This document shows positions 50,453 to 64,000 of a stretch of 64,000 nt of DNA, in pieces. Under the pieces are notes generated by a model that was not told the DNA's origin, did not search any database, and saw only the letters and a list, made by a program, of their open reading frames with translations. Within the stretch, counting starts at the first letter, position 1. The number at the start of each line of letters is the position of its first letter. The DNA is from Varroa destructor (Eukaryota; Arthropoda; Arachnida; Mesostigmata; Varroidae): contig NW_019211456.1 of the NCBI RefSeq assembly GCF_002443255.2, forward strand, positions 13,600,229 through 13,664,228, in the 5' to 3' direction. A program made the translations under genes and the position numbers.

Positions 50453-52407
50453 CATCTTCAAAGAAATACATTTATTTACCCCAATTTGATTTTATTTTTT
50501 TGGTTAGCTTATTTTTTGGTGTCCCTTACGTAGAATAATGAAGTGGTCTTAGTAGAAAATGTTGTAATTGAAAAGGGAGATGAGTCATGCTCCATACACC
50601 AGTAATGTATGTTAGGCAACTGATGTAAGCGTTCCACTAGATGTACTACCAGTAGTTTCGCACCAGTTGGGCAGTCTTGTTTACTTTAGGATTTTTAGGT
50701 TTTAGCTCGTGAAAAGGAAGATTAAATTAGCCGTCCTCATTTCAATAACCTGGTCATTCGGTCATAAAAGACAGGTTATTCATATAAACAATATTAATAG
50801 CGATCTTCTATTTTAGCTTAAAGCGAACTCACGACAACATGAACTTAGATCAGATTCAAGCTTATATAATTAAATAACGGATCTTTCAATTCATTTTTTA
50901 ATAAAAAAAAAGCTAGTTTTGAAAATGATAAACATTATAGGAGGTGACAATTCCGATCAACATGTTCGCGCTTACAAAGGACACTTTTTTCAATCATAGT
51001 TTCACACCTTGTATTATGTAGCTTCACACATTTCCAAAAAGATGCTTAATTCGGGGAGAAAGTCACATGCGATATATACAAAACACGGAAATCTGTAGAT
51101 TTTTTACCTGTAGACATTTATCGTTGTACTGCAGAAGTCGGACAAGAATGTTACGTCGTTCCCAAACATCACGCGAGTCTTACTCACCAGTACTTCACGC
51201 AGCTGTCGTGTTTTATTTTCAAGCGCCAGCTAATTGTTAGCCCTGCAGGTAACGATGTTTCTTAGGCAAAACGGCTGGTAGATTGAATGCGAAATTAAAA
51301 CAAGTTAAATTATGCGTTGGCAATGTGCACACCATGTATTAAATGACCTCCAATAGTTCTTGAAAATCATGGTGCATGATGGAATCAATTATTTGAGCGT
51401 GTAGCACGCGCCCAAATGCACCGATAATTTGTTACACATCAGTCCAATCAATTCAGCTGCTGATGTACCCACTCAAGAGCGAAAAGCGCGATATTTTATT
51501 TAACTTAAATTCAACTGAATGCTAAGTTCTAGTTTTCTTCAGTGCTGCGCTATATACCAGTGCTTGCTGTATATAGTGTGCAGTATTGTATACGAAATAA
51601 AAGGTTTATCTACTCGCTTGAGTATTCGGAATAGTTGGGAGCTGAATCATGTGATTACAATATACTTAAACGAACTGCATGCCATCTGAGACTAAATCAA
51701 TCCTTTTTAAGACAATGTCATTGAACCTGTTGACGGAAGTTCTGAAATCTGAAACATGTTTATGTGCGTAACGTTTAACAAAGATATATATTTCGTGTGA
51801 ATTTATACCCAGGTAGCATACTTCTACGCACGCACTTTAAGTAAGAATTAGTACGATTCAAAACATAAAAAAGCATCTGCAGTAACAAAGAGGGTATTCA
51901 CCTCAAGGGACCGAGTTCTCCCGATTTTGCTACCTCATCACTTTTAACAAAATTGCGTTGTGTATCTAACAAAAATATCACAGTCCGAGTTGTTCTTCCC
52001 ACTTTGTCAACTAGTCGTTTTTGCTTTAGAAAATAAGCATTTTCCATAAATATTGTGTGGTTGTAAAGAACGTGGAAGATTACGCATACAGACTTCTTTG
52101 CTTACGTCAAATGGCAGAAACCCGATGAATCTTAGCGAAAAATAAATTTCGAAACAGCTCTAATACCTATAGTGCTTTCAGTCTCAAATAAAACACATAT
52201 TCAAGGTGCTATTGTTTAAATATACTTATAAGAAACAGTTTATTTTTTTGATACATCACCATCCAGAAAGCCACTTGCCACTCTCGCATCTACCCGCATC
52301 AGTACATAACTGCGTCTTTTCGCAACAACTTACAATGCAACATCATAATTCCTCATTATAATTATTTACGTTAAGTTAAAATCCCAATTGCTACAAATAA
52401 CTCAGTT
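50453..52407. other. Intergenic region downstream of AFG3L2
   Basis: AT-rich with no recognisable gene or long ORF. It contains the 3' flank of AFG3L2, including a minus-strand AATAAA at 52239-52244. Confidence 0.5.
52239..52244 (-). promoter_or_regulatory. Candidate polyadenylation signal of AFG3L2
   Basis: AATAAA on the minus strand about 165 bases past the stop codon. Confidence 0.4.
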
Positions 52408-55932
<3,525 letters not shown>

Positions 55933-57542
55933 CTTCTTTCATTAACTTGCAATTACACGTCGAAAAAGCGCACGAATACTATGCACATTTTACAGGGATC
56001 ATCCAGCCAAATGCTAACACATGCACTGGCTCTTACCTCTTATAATAACTGCATTGAAATTTGGTGTCTATGTTTACGTTCGCTCTCTGCTGCTCAGCGC
56101 ACGAATCACTTTCAGCCGCCAGCGGTGTTTTCATTGAGGCGGACAGGAGGGTCTTTAGTTGATTCGTTTGCATAGCTTCTACATAACAGCTTACTTTTTT
56201 TAAACGACGCAACTTTTCTGCGAATAATGAGTAGCCATATTTTTTTCTGTTTGTTTGGTGTTGCGCACCGCAAATATTTGCTGAATTTGTAGACAAATTA
56301 CTGATATACACTGTGTTGATGGAATTGAAAGGAAGAACGTTTTGCATATCGTATCGTAATCTTCCAATTATATTACTGCCGAGTAAGGAACATATCATTT
56401 ATTAAACCTATCTAACAAGTTAGTTACGAGCTGATTTTTTGCCAAAACACACACATTTAACATGTTTCGGCAGAAATCTTAATTAACTAGAAATTGTATG
56501 TAATTGTAAGCCATGTTATTTGACTTATGATGAGTGCAGTTTTGAAGACTCCCGCGGATCGATAAAGCAGACGCTCTAATAAAAATAAATAACATGGGTT
56601 CTATTATTATGTTTGTAGCACGTGCGTACCGGTATGTGTGTTATGAAATAAACTTCTGCAAAATTGAGTCAATTGGTGAACACACCCAACGTACTTTTGA
56701 AATTACTTAAATGTTGATCAGATTTAAACGAACCCCACGCTAGGAGAGTGGATAATGCATATGGGTTACGTGCATGTGTTCTGTGTTAAAGGTGCTTAAG
56801 ACGTTAGCCATTTTCTGACTGTTAAACGTTTCACATTCGCTAATACTCCCGGGAGGCACATACCGATTGCACTAACCAGTAATAAATGTTGATAATAAAA
56901 AAATTATAATGATACGTTCAATCATACGGAACTCTACCTTCAAGTTCAGTGACGATCACTTTGAAATTGTCGACAAACTCTGTGTTGTGATAATTCGTAG
57001 ATTTATTGACATATGGTAGCCATATAGTTCAACTGTAGAAAAACTGATTTCAGAAAGTCGATAGAATGCAATTTACTTGCGTAATGCAGTCAGTCAGAAT
57101 GCTGCAAAAGAAAGCCATTAGGTCCATTGGTGAACATGTCGTATTTTGCGTCGTTTAAAGGGTTTGTTTTGACTAACAAACGTACACGGATATACTACAT
57201 AATATTCACAGAAGACAGGAAGGAAAGAAAATTAATGTGACTATGTGTAAATTAGCTTTTTGTGGAGGCCAATGTTTATTTTATGACGACATCATAATTG
57301 CACTGTATAGAAAAAAATTGTTCAGCATGTTCACTAGGTTTAAAAAATACCTGTGTGTCTACATTTGTTAATAATTTATTGTTATGCTTCTGATACTAGG
57401 ACTTGAAGTATATGGAAATATTGCTACTTCTAACTGCTGTACATGTATTTTTTTTGTGCTTTACCTACAGTGCAAACAAAGGTGCGTTTAGGGCTCTAGT
57501 GCGTGAAAGATACAGCAACCCCCAGAAGTGCTAGTTGTTACA
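55933..57542. promoter_or_regulatory. Shared upstream region of AFG3L2 and WDR3
   Basis: A 1.6-kb interval between two divergent start codons, AT-rich, without a supportable ORF. It should hold both promoters and 5' UTRs. No core element could be fixed from sequence alone. Confidence 0.5.
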
Positions 57543-60500
57543 ATGGGTGTTACAACTCAGTACCTACGTTTTGTGGCCGGACCATCGTTTGGAGCAGTCA
57601 GTAACGCCGATGGTCACGCAATTTTTATACGAATCAAGTCGATGAAACACCGCTATGTTGCTGTGACAGTCTGTGAAGATGTCATCCTTTGGGATCTCAA
57701 AACAAAACAGAAGTTAACTGTTTGCAAAGGTATTTGGCATCTGAAACGAATTACGCGTTTCGAATACCCAAAAAGCAATTATTGTCTGTAGGACAGCATC
57801 ACTGAATTGTATTCATCAAGTGAAATCTTTACCTCTGATGGAGTCCTCTCTGTAACTGATCTTGAACAAACAGAATTTATTAATAGGCAGGTAATAAATA
57901 TGATATTATTTGTCTACATGTTTGTTTTATTAATATTGACTTTCACATTTAGGTGATAAATCGGAGGCTGTACGTTTATGCGTTCTTAATGGAGGTCTCC
58001 TTGCGGTTGGTTATGCCGACGGGACAGTAAAAGTTTTCTCTTTTGAGGATGGCTCACTTCGAGTTGCCCTTCAAGGGCATAGGGCTGGAGTTACTTGTAT
58101 GACGTTAGATCCTAGTGGTAAGCTGTTTTCTGTAAAAACTTAAATGTCGTTTCCATTTTATAAACGAGTAAATCATCTACCACAGACTGCCTTGTTGTCG
58201 CAACACTAAATAAAAGAAAATCATGCGTTGATAAATAAAATGATTAAAGACCATGGAACATTTTAATGCAGGTAGGTTTAAATTCTTATTAAATTAAATT
58301 ATTAAATTTAAGAAAAACAACAAGGTACACAAAATGTAATAATAATATATTATTTTAATTTTAATAGTAGGCATTTAATACTTGCCGTGTTATATTTTTA
58401 ACTTTTCTGGTCTATATGTGAAAGTTGTGTAATAAAATCTTTATACATCTCACATTACCAGATAGCGATTTTCCCACTGTATTTAAGTGCAGTACTCTCT
58501 CATTAACTTAATACCGATATTCATTTTTATTAACTCTTGAATCTTCCTATTTTTTTCAAATAGGAAGTAAATTGGTAACTGGTGCAAAGGACGGTGTTAT
58601 CATTGTATGGGATATTGTTAACGAGAGTGGTCTTTATCGATTGAGAGGTCACAAAGGACCCATAACGCAGGTAACCAATACAATCTACTAAATCTCTTAT
58701 TAAATCTAGTCTAAATACCTTAATACTGTAAGACATCAGTCTATATAATACATTCGCTTTAGCCAAACTTCAAGATAATGAGCGCATTAAATAAAAAAAA
58801 TCCTGAAAATTCTCAAAACCAAGAATGGGGTTTTGTACGGAAAAAAAGTACTAAGAGCGAACAATGGCGTTTGGAAATTGATATGGTCCTCAAGATAAGC
58901 TAAACAAAATCCCCTTCATTGAGAATCTCTTCATTTTAAAGATAGTGAAGATTATTCCCTAAAGGCTATTATGTTCTCGAACCGAATGCGATGCTTTTCC
59001 TACAGAAATAGAGGCTTTCATCATTGTCATACGGCGAAAAGCATAGCTCTAAAAAAGTGTAATAAAATTTTGACAAGATAAACTTAATCAAAGAAATGAA
59101 TTATCTAGTTGTCTAGAGTTCAGGGTATTGCGGTTGTAAGCTAAATGAATTTCGTTGAAGAACAATGAAAGTCAAGGTAAAGATATTGGTGAATATTGAA
59201 AATCAGAGCTTAATAACTGAAGCTCTGTTTCTCGAAAGGGAGTACGCCGGTGAAATCTATCGTTATAAGTATTAGGCAAGGATCCTTAACCGAAACAACA
59301 AGTGGTTACAATCACTGCCAAAGGGGTAAATACACCTCAAGACTTCAAACAGAGGAGGAAGCTGCTGTAGCCATGGAAGCTTTTCGTTCATTGAAGGCGT
59401 GGTCGAAGCAGGTCTCTTATTTATACCCAATCGTGCAGACTGTCTTTAGGGTACACTACACAAATTAAATGAATCTATATTAAGTCGATAAAGGGCGCAT
59501 TGTCCGTGCTCTGTTTTGCTCAATAATTTCGTAATCATAGCAACCCGTTTCAAAAGGTACGATTTTTAATAATTGCGTCATTATCTGTTGTTTTTTTCCT
59601 GCTTAATTTTATCATTACTCTTCATTCCTTGAAAGAAATATTCAGTTATTGCCGTTGATTTTAACGCTAAACAATATTGTTCATAAATTGTTCTAGACAC
59701 CCCAATAAAAGTTAAACGTTTCTGAGTCATGATTGAGGCCAAGCAAGGGTTGTCTATCATGATCTGTGGTTGTTTTTAAGGATGCTGCTTTAATAATTTA
59801 TCGCGAATATCGCTTACGTATGTAAGAGCGTTGTTCTTTTGAATCGACTTGCTAGTCAGCTAATTTTATGTGCATTTTATTTCAGTATTTTTTTTTACCT
59901 AGACTGAAGTTATTGTAAGTTCAGCCAAAAATTTTACAGAGTAATTTTACCAAATAGTATATATGATTCACTGTTGTGCCTTTTCGTTTTAGTTTTAATT
60001 TAAACGAAGACGGTAATTAAAAATTTGTGATTATATATCTTTTAGGTAAGTTTCTTATCTGAATCAGTCCTAGTATCATCATCAAAGGACTCGTTTATTA
60101 AGTTCTGGGATCTAGATACTCAGCATTGCTTCTATACACTTGTCGGCCACCGCGGCGAAGTTTGGGACTTTGTGGTCATCGATGGAAAATGGCTGGTTAG
60201 TACTACCTGCAAGACTCAATATAATATTTTATTACGTATTAGTTACGATATGTGTCAGCCTAATCTAAGTCTTCTGTTGGAAGACTATTAAGAGGTCATC
60301 GCTTAGTCGCAGTAAAATATGTAGAAATGAATTTTTACTTGCACTTTTGTGGTCTTACTTGGCTTCACAGGAATATTGTGTAAGTTCTTTTTAATTCATT
60401 CTAACGTGCAAACTCTAGTTAGTCAAATATTAGACGGTAAATGAAGTGAACACCTCGTACATGGGGTGTCCACTTGCACGTTATACTTTAACTAGCATGC

Positions 60501-63500
60501 GGTCACCTAACTAACTGCATAGAAAGTACATTATGTTGCAGCAAGTTTAGCAAAATCCAAATTTCAGGTCAAACCCATAAGTCGTGAAGAAAAGCGATTT
60601 TACTTTGTCAATCTAAAGCAATGCTTAACGACGACATCGAACGTTAAAAATCTAAATATTCTTCATTTAGGTGATTTCAGTGTTCATATATATATGTTTT
60701 TCCATAATAACGTGCCTTTTTTCTCTGTTGATATTTGTAATATTATATTATCTATTTAGGTTAGTGGAACATCGGCGCCGGAACTGACTGTGTGGCGCTT
60801 GTCATTTGTAAAGGCCGATGGTTCAGAAGGAAGAAATTATGAAGAAGTGAAAAAAACTAGAGCTGACGGATCATTTCAGCTCGAGAAAGATGATGAGGAT
60901 ACCCGAGGCGGAAACGAGTTATCAGATCAGAGAAAAAATGAGGATAACGAAGCAGGCGATACTGAAATAGCCTCTCCCCTCCGGTTGGCACGTTTAGGGA
61001 CGATTCTTCGGCAAGGAAAAGGTACACTCGATTAAATTACTTGTGCAGATACTGTTTGAACCTACATATTGGATGGTAAAATATTGAGATAAGTCTATTG
61101 GTAGTACTGATAGCCTTCGGGTCAATTTTCTCAAAGCGATTCTTCAAAGAGTAGTTGTCTTGTAGATCCAGAATATCAGGCTATTAGTGTACCTTTGTTC
61201 TTTTTAGATTCATTTGAGCTGCACAATAATTTATATGATATGTTGAAGCCTTCAAAATAGTATTACGTACAAAAGGTATACGATCGGTAATCTGCATGTT
61301 ACTCTTAGTCGTCAATTATGTTTCGAGATACATTAGAACAATGAAAAACCTAAGATGCGGCTTTATATTTCATTATTCGACTGGATCATGTCTGAAGTCA
61401 TTACGGGAATAGCGCTGTTAACACTGTATGAAGAAACGTACCGCAGGAAAGCATATTTTGGACCCATTTTGTGATGTGAAAGTTCCTTGCAAAGCATGAA
61501 AGTGCAATGCGTTTGCCATCAAATTTGATCCAGGCTGTAAGCAGTTTTTAAAATGCATTTTAAACAATGCATTTTGTAATTGAAGTTTTAATTTCGATTA
61601 ACAAATAGTTCTGTGTCCATTCCGAAGGTCGAACATGCGGTCTGATTTTAGATAAACGTTCGTTTGTAATCGCTTGTTGGGGCCAAGATCATCAGGTTGA
61701 GATTTTCCGCATGCTCACCGAGGATGAGGTCCGCAAAAAGCACAGCAAAAGACTTAAGAAGGAACTCAAGCGGAAGGCTGAAGACGACGATGTCAAGGTC
61801 GAAAAAGAAATCTCTGTGAGGGATCTGGTGCGACGACTCAGTGAGTATATGATAATATTATTGTACATTTATTTACGTATTCTATCGATTTATTCTATGC
61901 CCTTTTATTTATAAGTTAAAAAAAGACATTTGTTTTATTATTGCGGTAAGTCATTCACCTCAAGCTATTTAGTGTCCCAGATAGATTTGTTCATGTTTGT
62001 GATTCGTTCAAATTAATTTTTCTTGATGTAAAAATACAGTCAGAATATTGAGCCGTCATGTTTTTCAGAACATGGATAATATGTCTTATTCTGAATATGT
62101 AGAAACATATTTTTTCATGTCGCTGAAATTCAAACTGTTTTCAGTTTGTCACGTATCAAAGGTGGAGTGTGGATTTTTTATGAAATATGACGAACAAAAC
62201 CATTTTCGATTTAAACTGTGACAACTGGTCCTGGAACCGTTTCTTACGTGTTAAGAGAGTTCGTATTAGGACCAAAAATATAATTGTTGTAAATTACAGC
62301 ATAGCTAGAAAAAAATTAAAGTACGGCTAACAAAAGAATCTTGTTTACTTCCGTAGCAGTTTTTCGCCCGTATGTAATATGCCACACGTGTAAACATGGA
62401 TGTTTTAAATTTACAGTCGATATCTTGAGTTTGATACCGCAAAGTTGACAGGCTTGATTCAAATCTTAAAATATGTAGTATGAACAGGGCTCAAGCGTAT
62501 AACATCATCATAGTTTCGTCAGATTCATGATATTCATTCGGGTAAAAAAGGCAGTAGACTTAAAGCGACACTAAAAGTTTATCTCTTATTTGTGCCATTG
62601 TGTTTTACCGAATGCTTTTGAAATGCTTGCGATCTTCTTCTTGAGAAGTCCGTACTTTGTGAGCATTGTAACAACTCCTATATAGTCAAAGGATCCGTAC
62701 TGCAGACGCCGCTTTTAGAGCAAACTGAGGTGCTGCTGTGCGTTTTTCATATAATCAAACGAATAAAAAATTACATTTGCGAATAACTCAAGTTAGTAGA
62801 GTTGACGTGTGCTTATGTGATATAGTGGATGGCTCCTTGTAATAAGTTTGTTTCAAGTCCTTGGTGAACCCGTTCATGAGATATGAGTCATCTACTTTTG
62901 TATTTTCAAGCAAAGTATCATTTACATTTATTTTATGTGTTTTTTGGGCCACTAATCGACACAGCTCAGAAAGACACGCTGTCGTTCACCAGGGTGCCTC
63001 TGCGGACAGCGTGTTACATAAAACCTAAAGGACCCAGGCTAACTAGTAGGTACAGAGCAGCACCACAGAAACTCGCTCTGGCCTTCAAGACAGGCAGCTT
63101 AGCTTTTTATTTTTTATAGCTTATGAAGAACATGCTGTCACGGTTATTAGGATATCGTGTATTTAAAGGAAGAAAAGCAATATTTTTAGCACACATACAA
63201 CTGGTTTAATAACAATCCGCAGACGTAATCTCATGCAAGGGAAAAGTGTCTACTGCCGACATCTTGGTCGAAAAATCTACATCCTCACTTCGTGCTCTTA
63301 TCGGACTGAAAAGCAACGCCCTCGACATCATGGAGCTCTACTTTGAAGAGAAGAAGGAACCCGCCAAGGTGGTCGACAGCTTGCGTCATCTTGGACACCG
63401 GACAGATGTTCGTACCCTCTGTTTCACATCGGATAACGCTGGTTAGTTTTTCTGCTTTTGTGACAGATAGTATATTATTAGAAACCGTATTATTAAGGGG

Positions 63501-63906
63501 CTAAAAGTCGAAACTGTGTTTAAAGCTTTCGGTAGAATAATCAGTGTATAACATTGTCTCTTCTACTGCCAGGTATCATTTCGGCCTCTGGAGAGCAGTT
63601 GAAACTCTGGAGCGCACAGTCATTTCAATGTATTCGTTCGTTAGACTGTGAATACGCCTTAAGTTGTGGCCTGCTACGAGGAGATCGGCATGCCGTAGTC
63701 GCTACAAAGACAGGGAAAATTCAGTTGTTTGATCTGGTTACCGGCGAACTCACTGAAACAATCGACGCCCACCAAGGACCGTGTTGGTCATTATGCTTCA
63801 CACCAGATAAAAAAGGTCTGGTGACTGGGGGAAGCGACAAAGTCGTTAAGTTCTGGGACGTCGAAATCAATAAGGAGGCTCGGAAATTCACCCTTAAGCT
63901 AATCAG
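57543..63906 (+). CDS. WDR3: WDR3 / UTP12, small-subunit processome WD40 protein (partial)
   Basis: A nucleolar protein of the UTP-B complex needed for 18S rRNA maturation. Eight exons are in the window: 57543-57729, 57953-58117, 58564-58670, 60046-60195, 60760-61021, 61628-61840, 63223-63441 and 63573-63906 (donor GTATGT). The phases are all consistent and the gene continues past the right edge after about 545 residues; the human protein has 943. The start MGVTTQYLRFVAGPSFGAVS matches the family start, so the ATG at 57543 is used, not the in-frame GTG at 57528. WD40 repeat cores are visible as AVTVCEDVILWDL, AVGYADGTVKVFSF, VTGAKDGVIIVWDI, VSSSKDSFIKFWDLDTQHC, SGTSAPELTVWRL, ISASGEQLKLWS and VTGGSDKVVKFWDVE. 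Exon five adds an acidic linker and exon six a lysine-rich segment (KKHSKRLKKELKRKAEDDD), both typical of WDR3. The exon 6-7 join is the least certain but keeps phase (an AAC codon across the splice). Confidence 0.95.
58671..60045 (+). other. WDR3 intron 3
   Basis: A 1.4-kb AT-rich intron with donor GTAACC and acceptor ATCTTTTAG. A 72-codon ORF at 59250-59468 has no family match and is taken as chance. Confidence 0.8.
60402..60483. repeat. Interrupted inverted repeat in WDR3 intron 4
   Basis: The right arm 60465-60483 starts GGTGTCCACTTGCACG. Its reverse complement is found on the left in two pieces: TAACGTGCAA (60402-60411) and AGTGAACACC (60445-60454, one mismatch), separated by 33 bases. 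It looks like a hairpin whose left arm carries an insertion. Confidence 0.6.
61841..63222 (+). other. WDR3 intron 6
   Basis: A 1.4-kb intron, donor GTGAGT, acceptor AACAATCCGCAG. It contains a small stem-loop with 10-bp perfect arms, ACACGCTGTC (62974-62983) and GACAGCGTGT (63005-63014), and a 78-codon ORF without family features. Confidence 0.7.
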
Positions 63907-64000
63907 GTATGTCACTCGTTTAAAGCATGTTGTATTTCTTTGAATGCGTTCTGTTCTTCTAGTCAGCTAAGCTACCCTGGCCACACCTATTTTTTGGAAT

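Overview
The window is nuclear DNA of an arthropod, most plausibly a mite or other chelicerate. Coding regions are split by short GT-AG introns, intergenic DNA is AT-rich, and one gene encodes a nuclear receptor of the arthropod dissatisfaction (NR2E) class. The placement as a mite is inference from gene structure and composition; no lineage-specific marker was proved. Exon models were built by matching reading frame across GT/AG splice sites to family sequence patterns, with the phase of every junction checked.

Layout. From 1 to about 14.9 kb there is no provable gene. This part holds several GC-richer islands and one possible distal first coding exon at 1357-1369 for the receptor. From 14959 to 20313 (+) lie six coding exons of the dissatisfaction-like nuclear receptor. 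From 20.3 to 30.8 kb the sequence is AT-rich, with only unconvincing ORFs and one hairpin. From 30816 to 34854 (-) lies spermidine synthase in four exons. From 39348 to 40615 (-) lies a small glutaredoxin-like protein in three exons with a CPLC motif. A candidate short exon lies at 41546-41792 (+). Mitochondrial ribosomal protein L19 occupies 42155-44692 (-) in five exons. FAM50/XAP5 occupies 45557-47496 (+) in four exons. A 72-bp perfect palindrome lies at 48125-48196. A candidate two-exon secreted peptide precursor lies at 50068-50452 (+). The mitochondrial m-AAA protease AFG3L2 occupies 52408-55932 (-) in four exons. WDR3/UTP12 starts at 57543 (+), with eight exons seen, and runs off the right edge.

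The right half (39-64 kb) is a compact cluster of housekeeping genes. Two head-to-head pairs, mRpL19/FAM50 and AFG3L2/WDR3, each share a short upstream region. The glutaredoxin-like protein, mRpL19 and AFG3L2 are all probably mitochondrial. The left half is a regulatory-gene landscape: one developmental nuclear receptor with large non-coding flanks.

The most interesting unassigned item is the peptide precursor at 50068-50452. It has a signal-peptide-like N-terminus, a C-x6-C-F motif and a basic RKR site formed across a splice junction. No CRISPR array, rRNA, tRNA or recognisable transposase was found.
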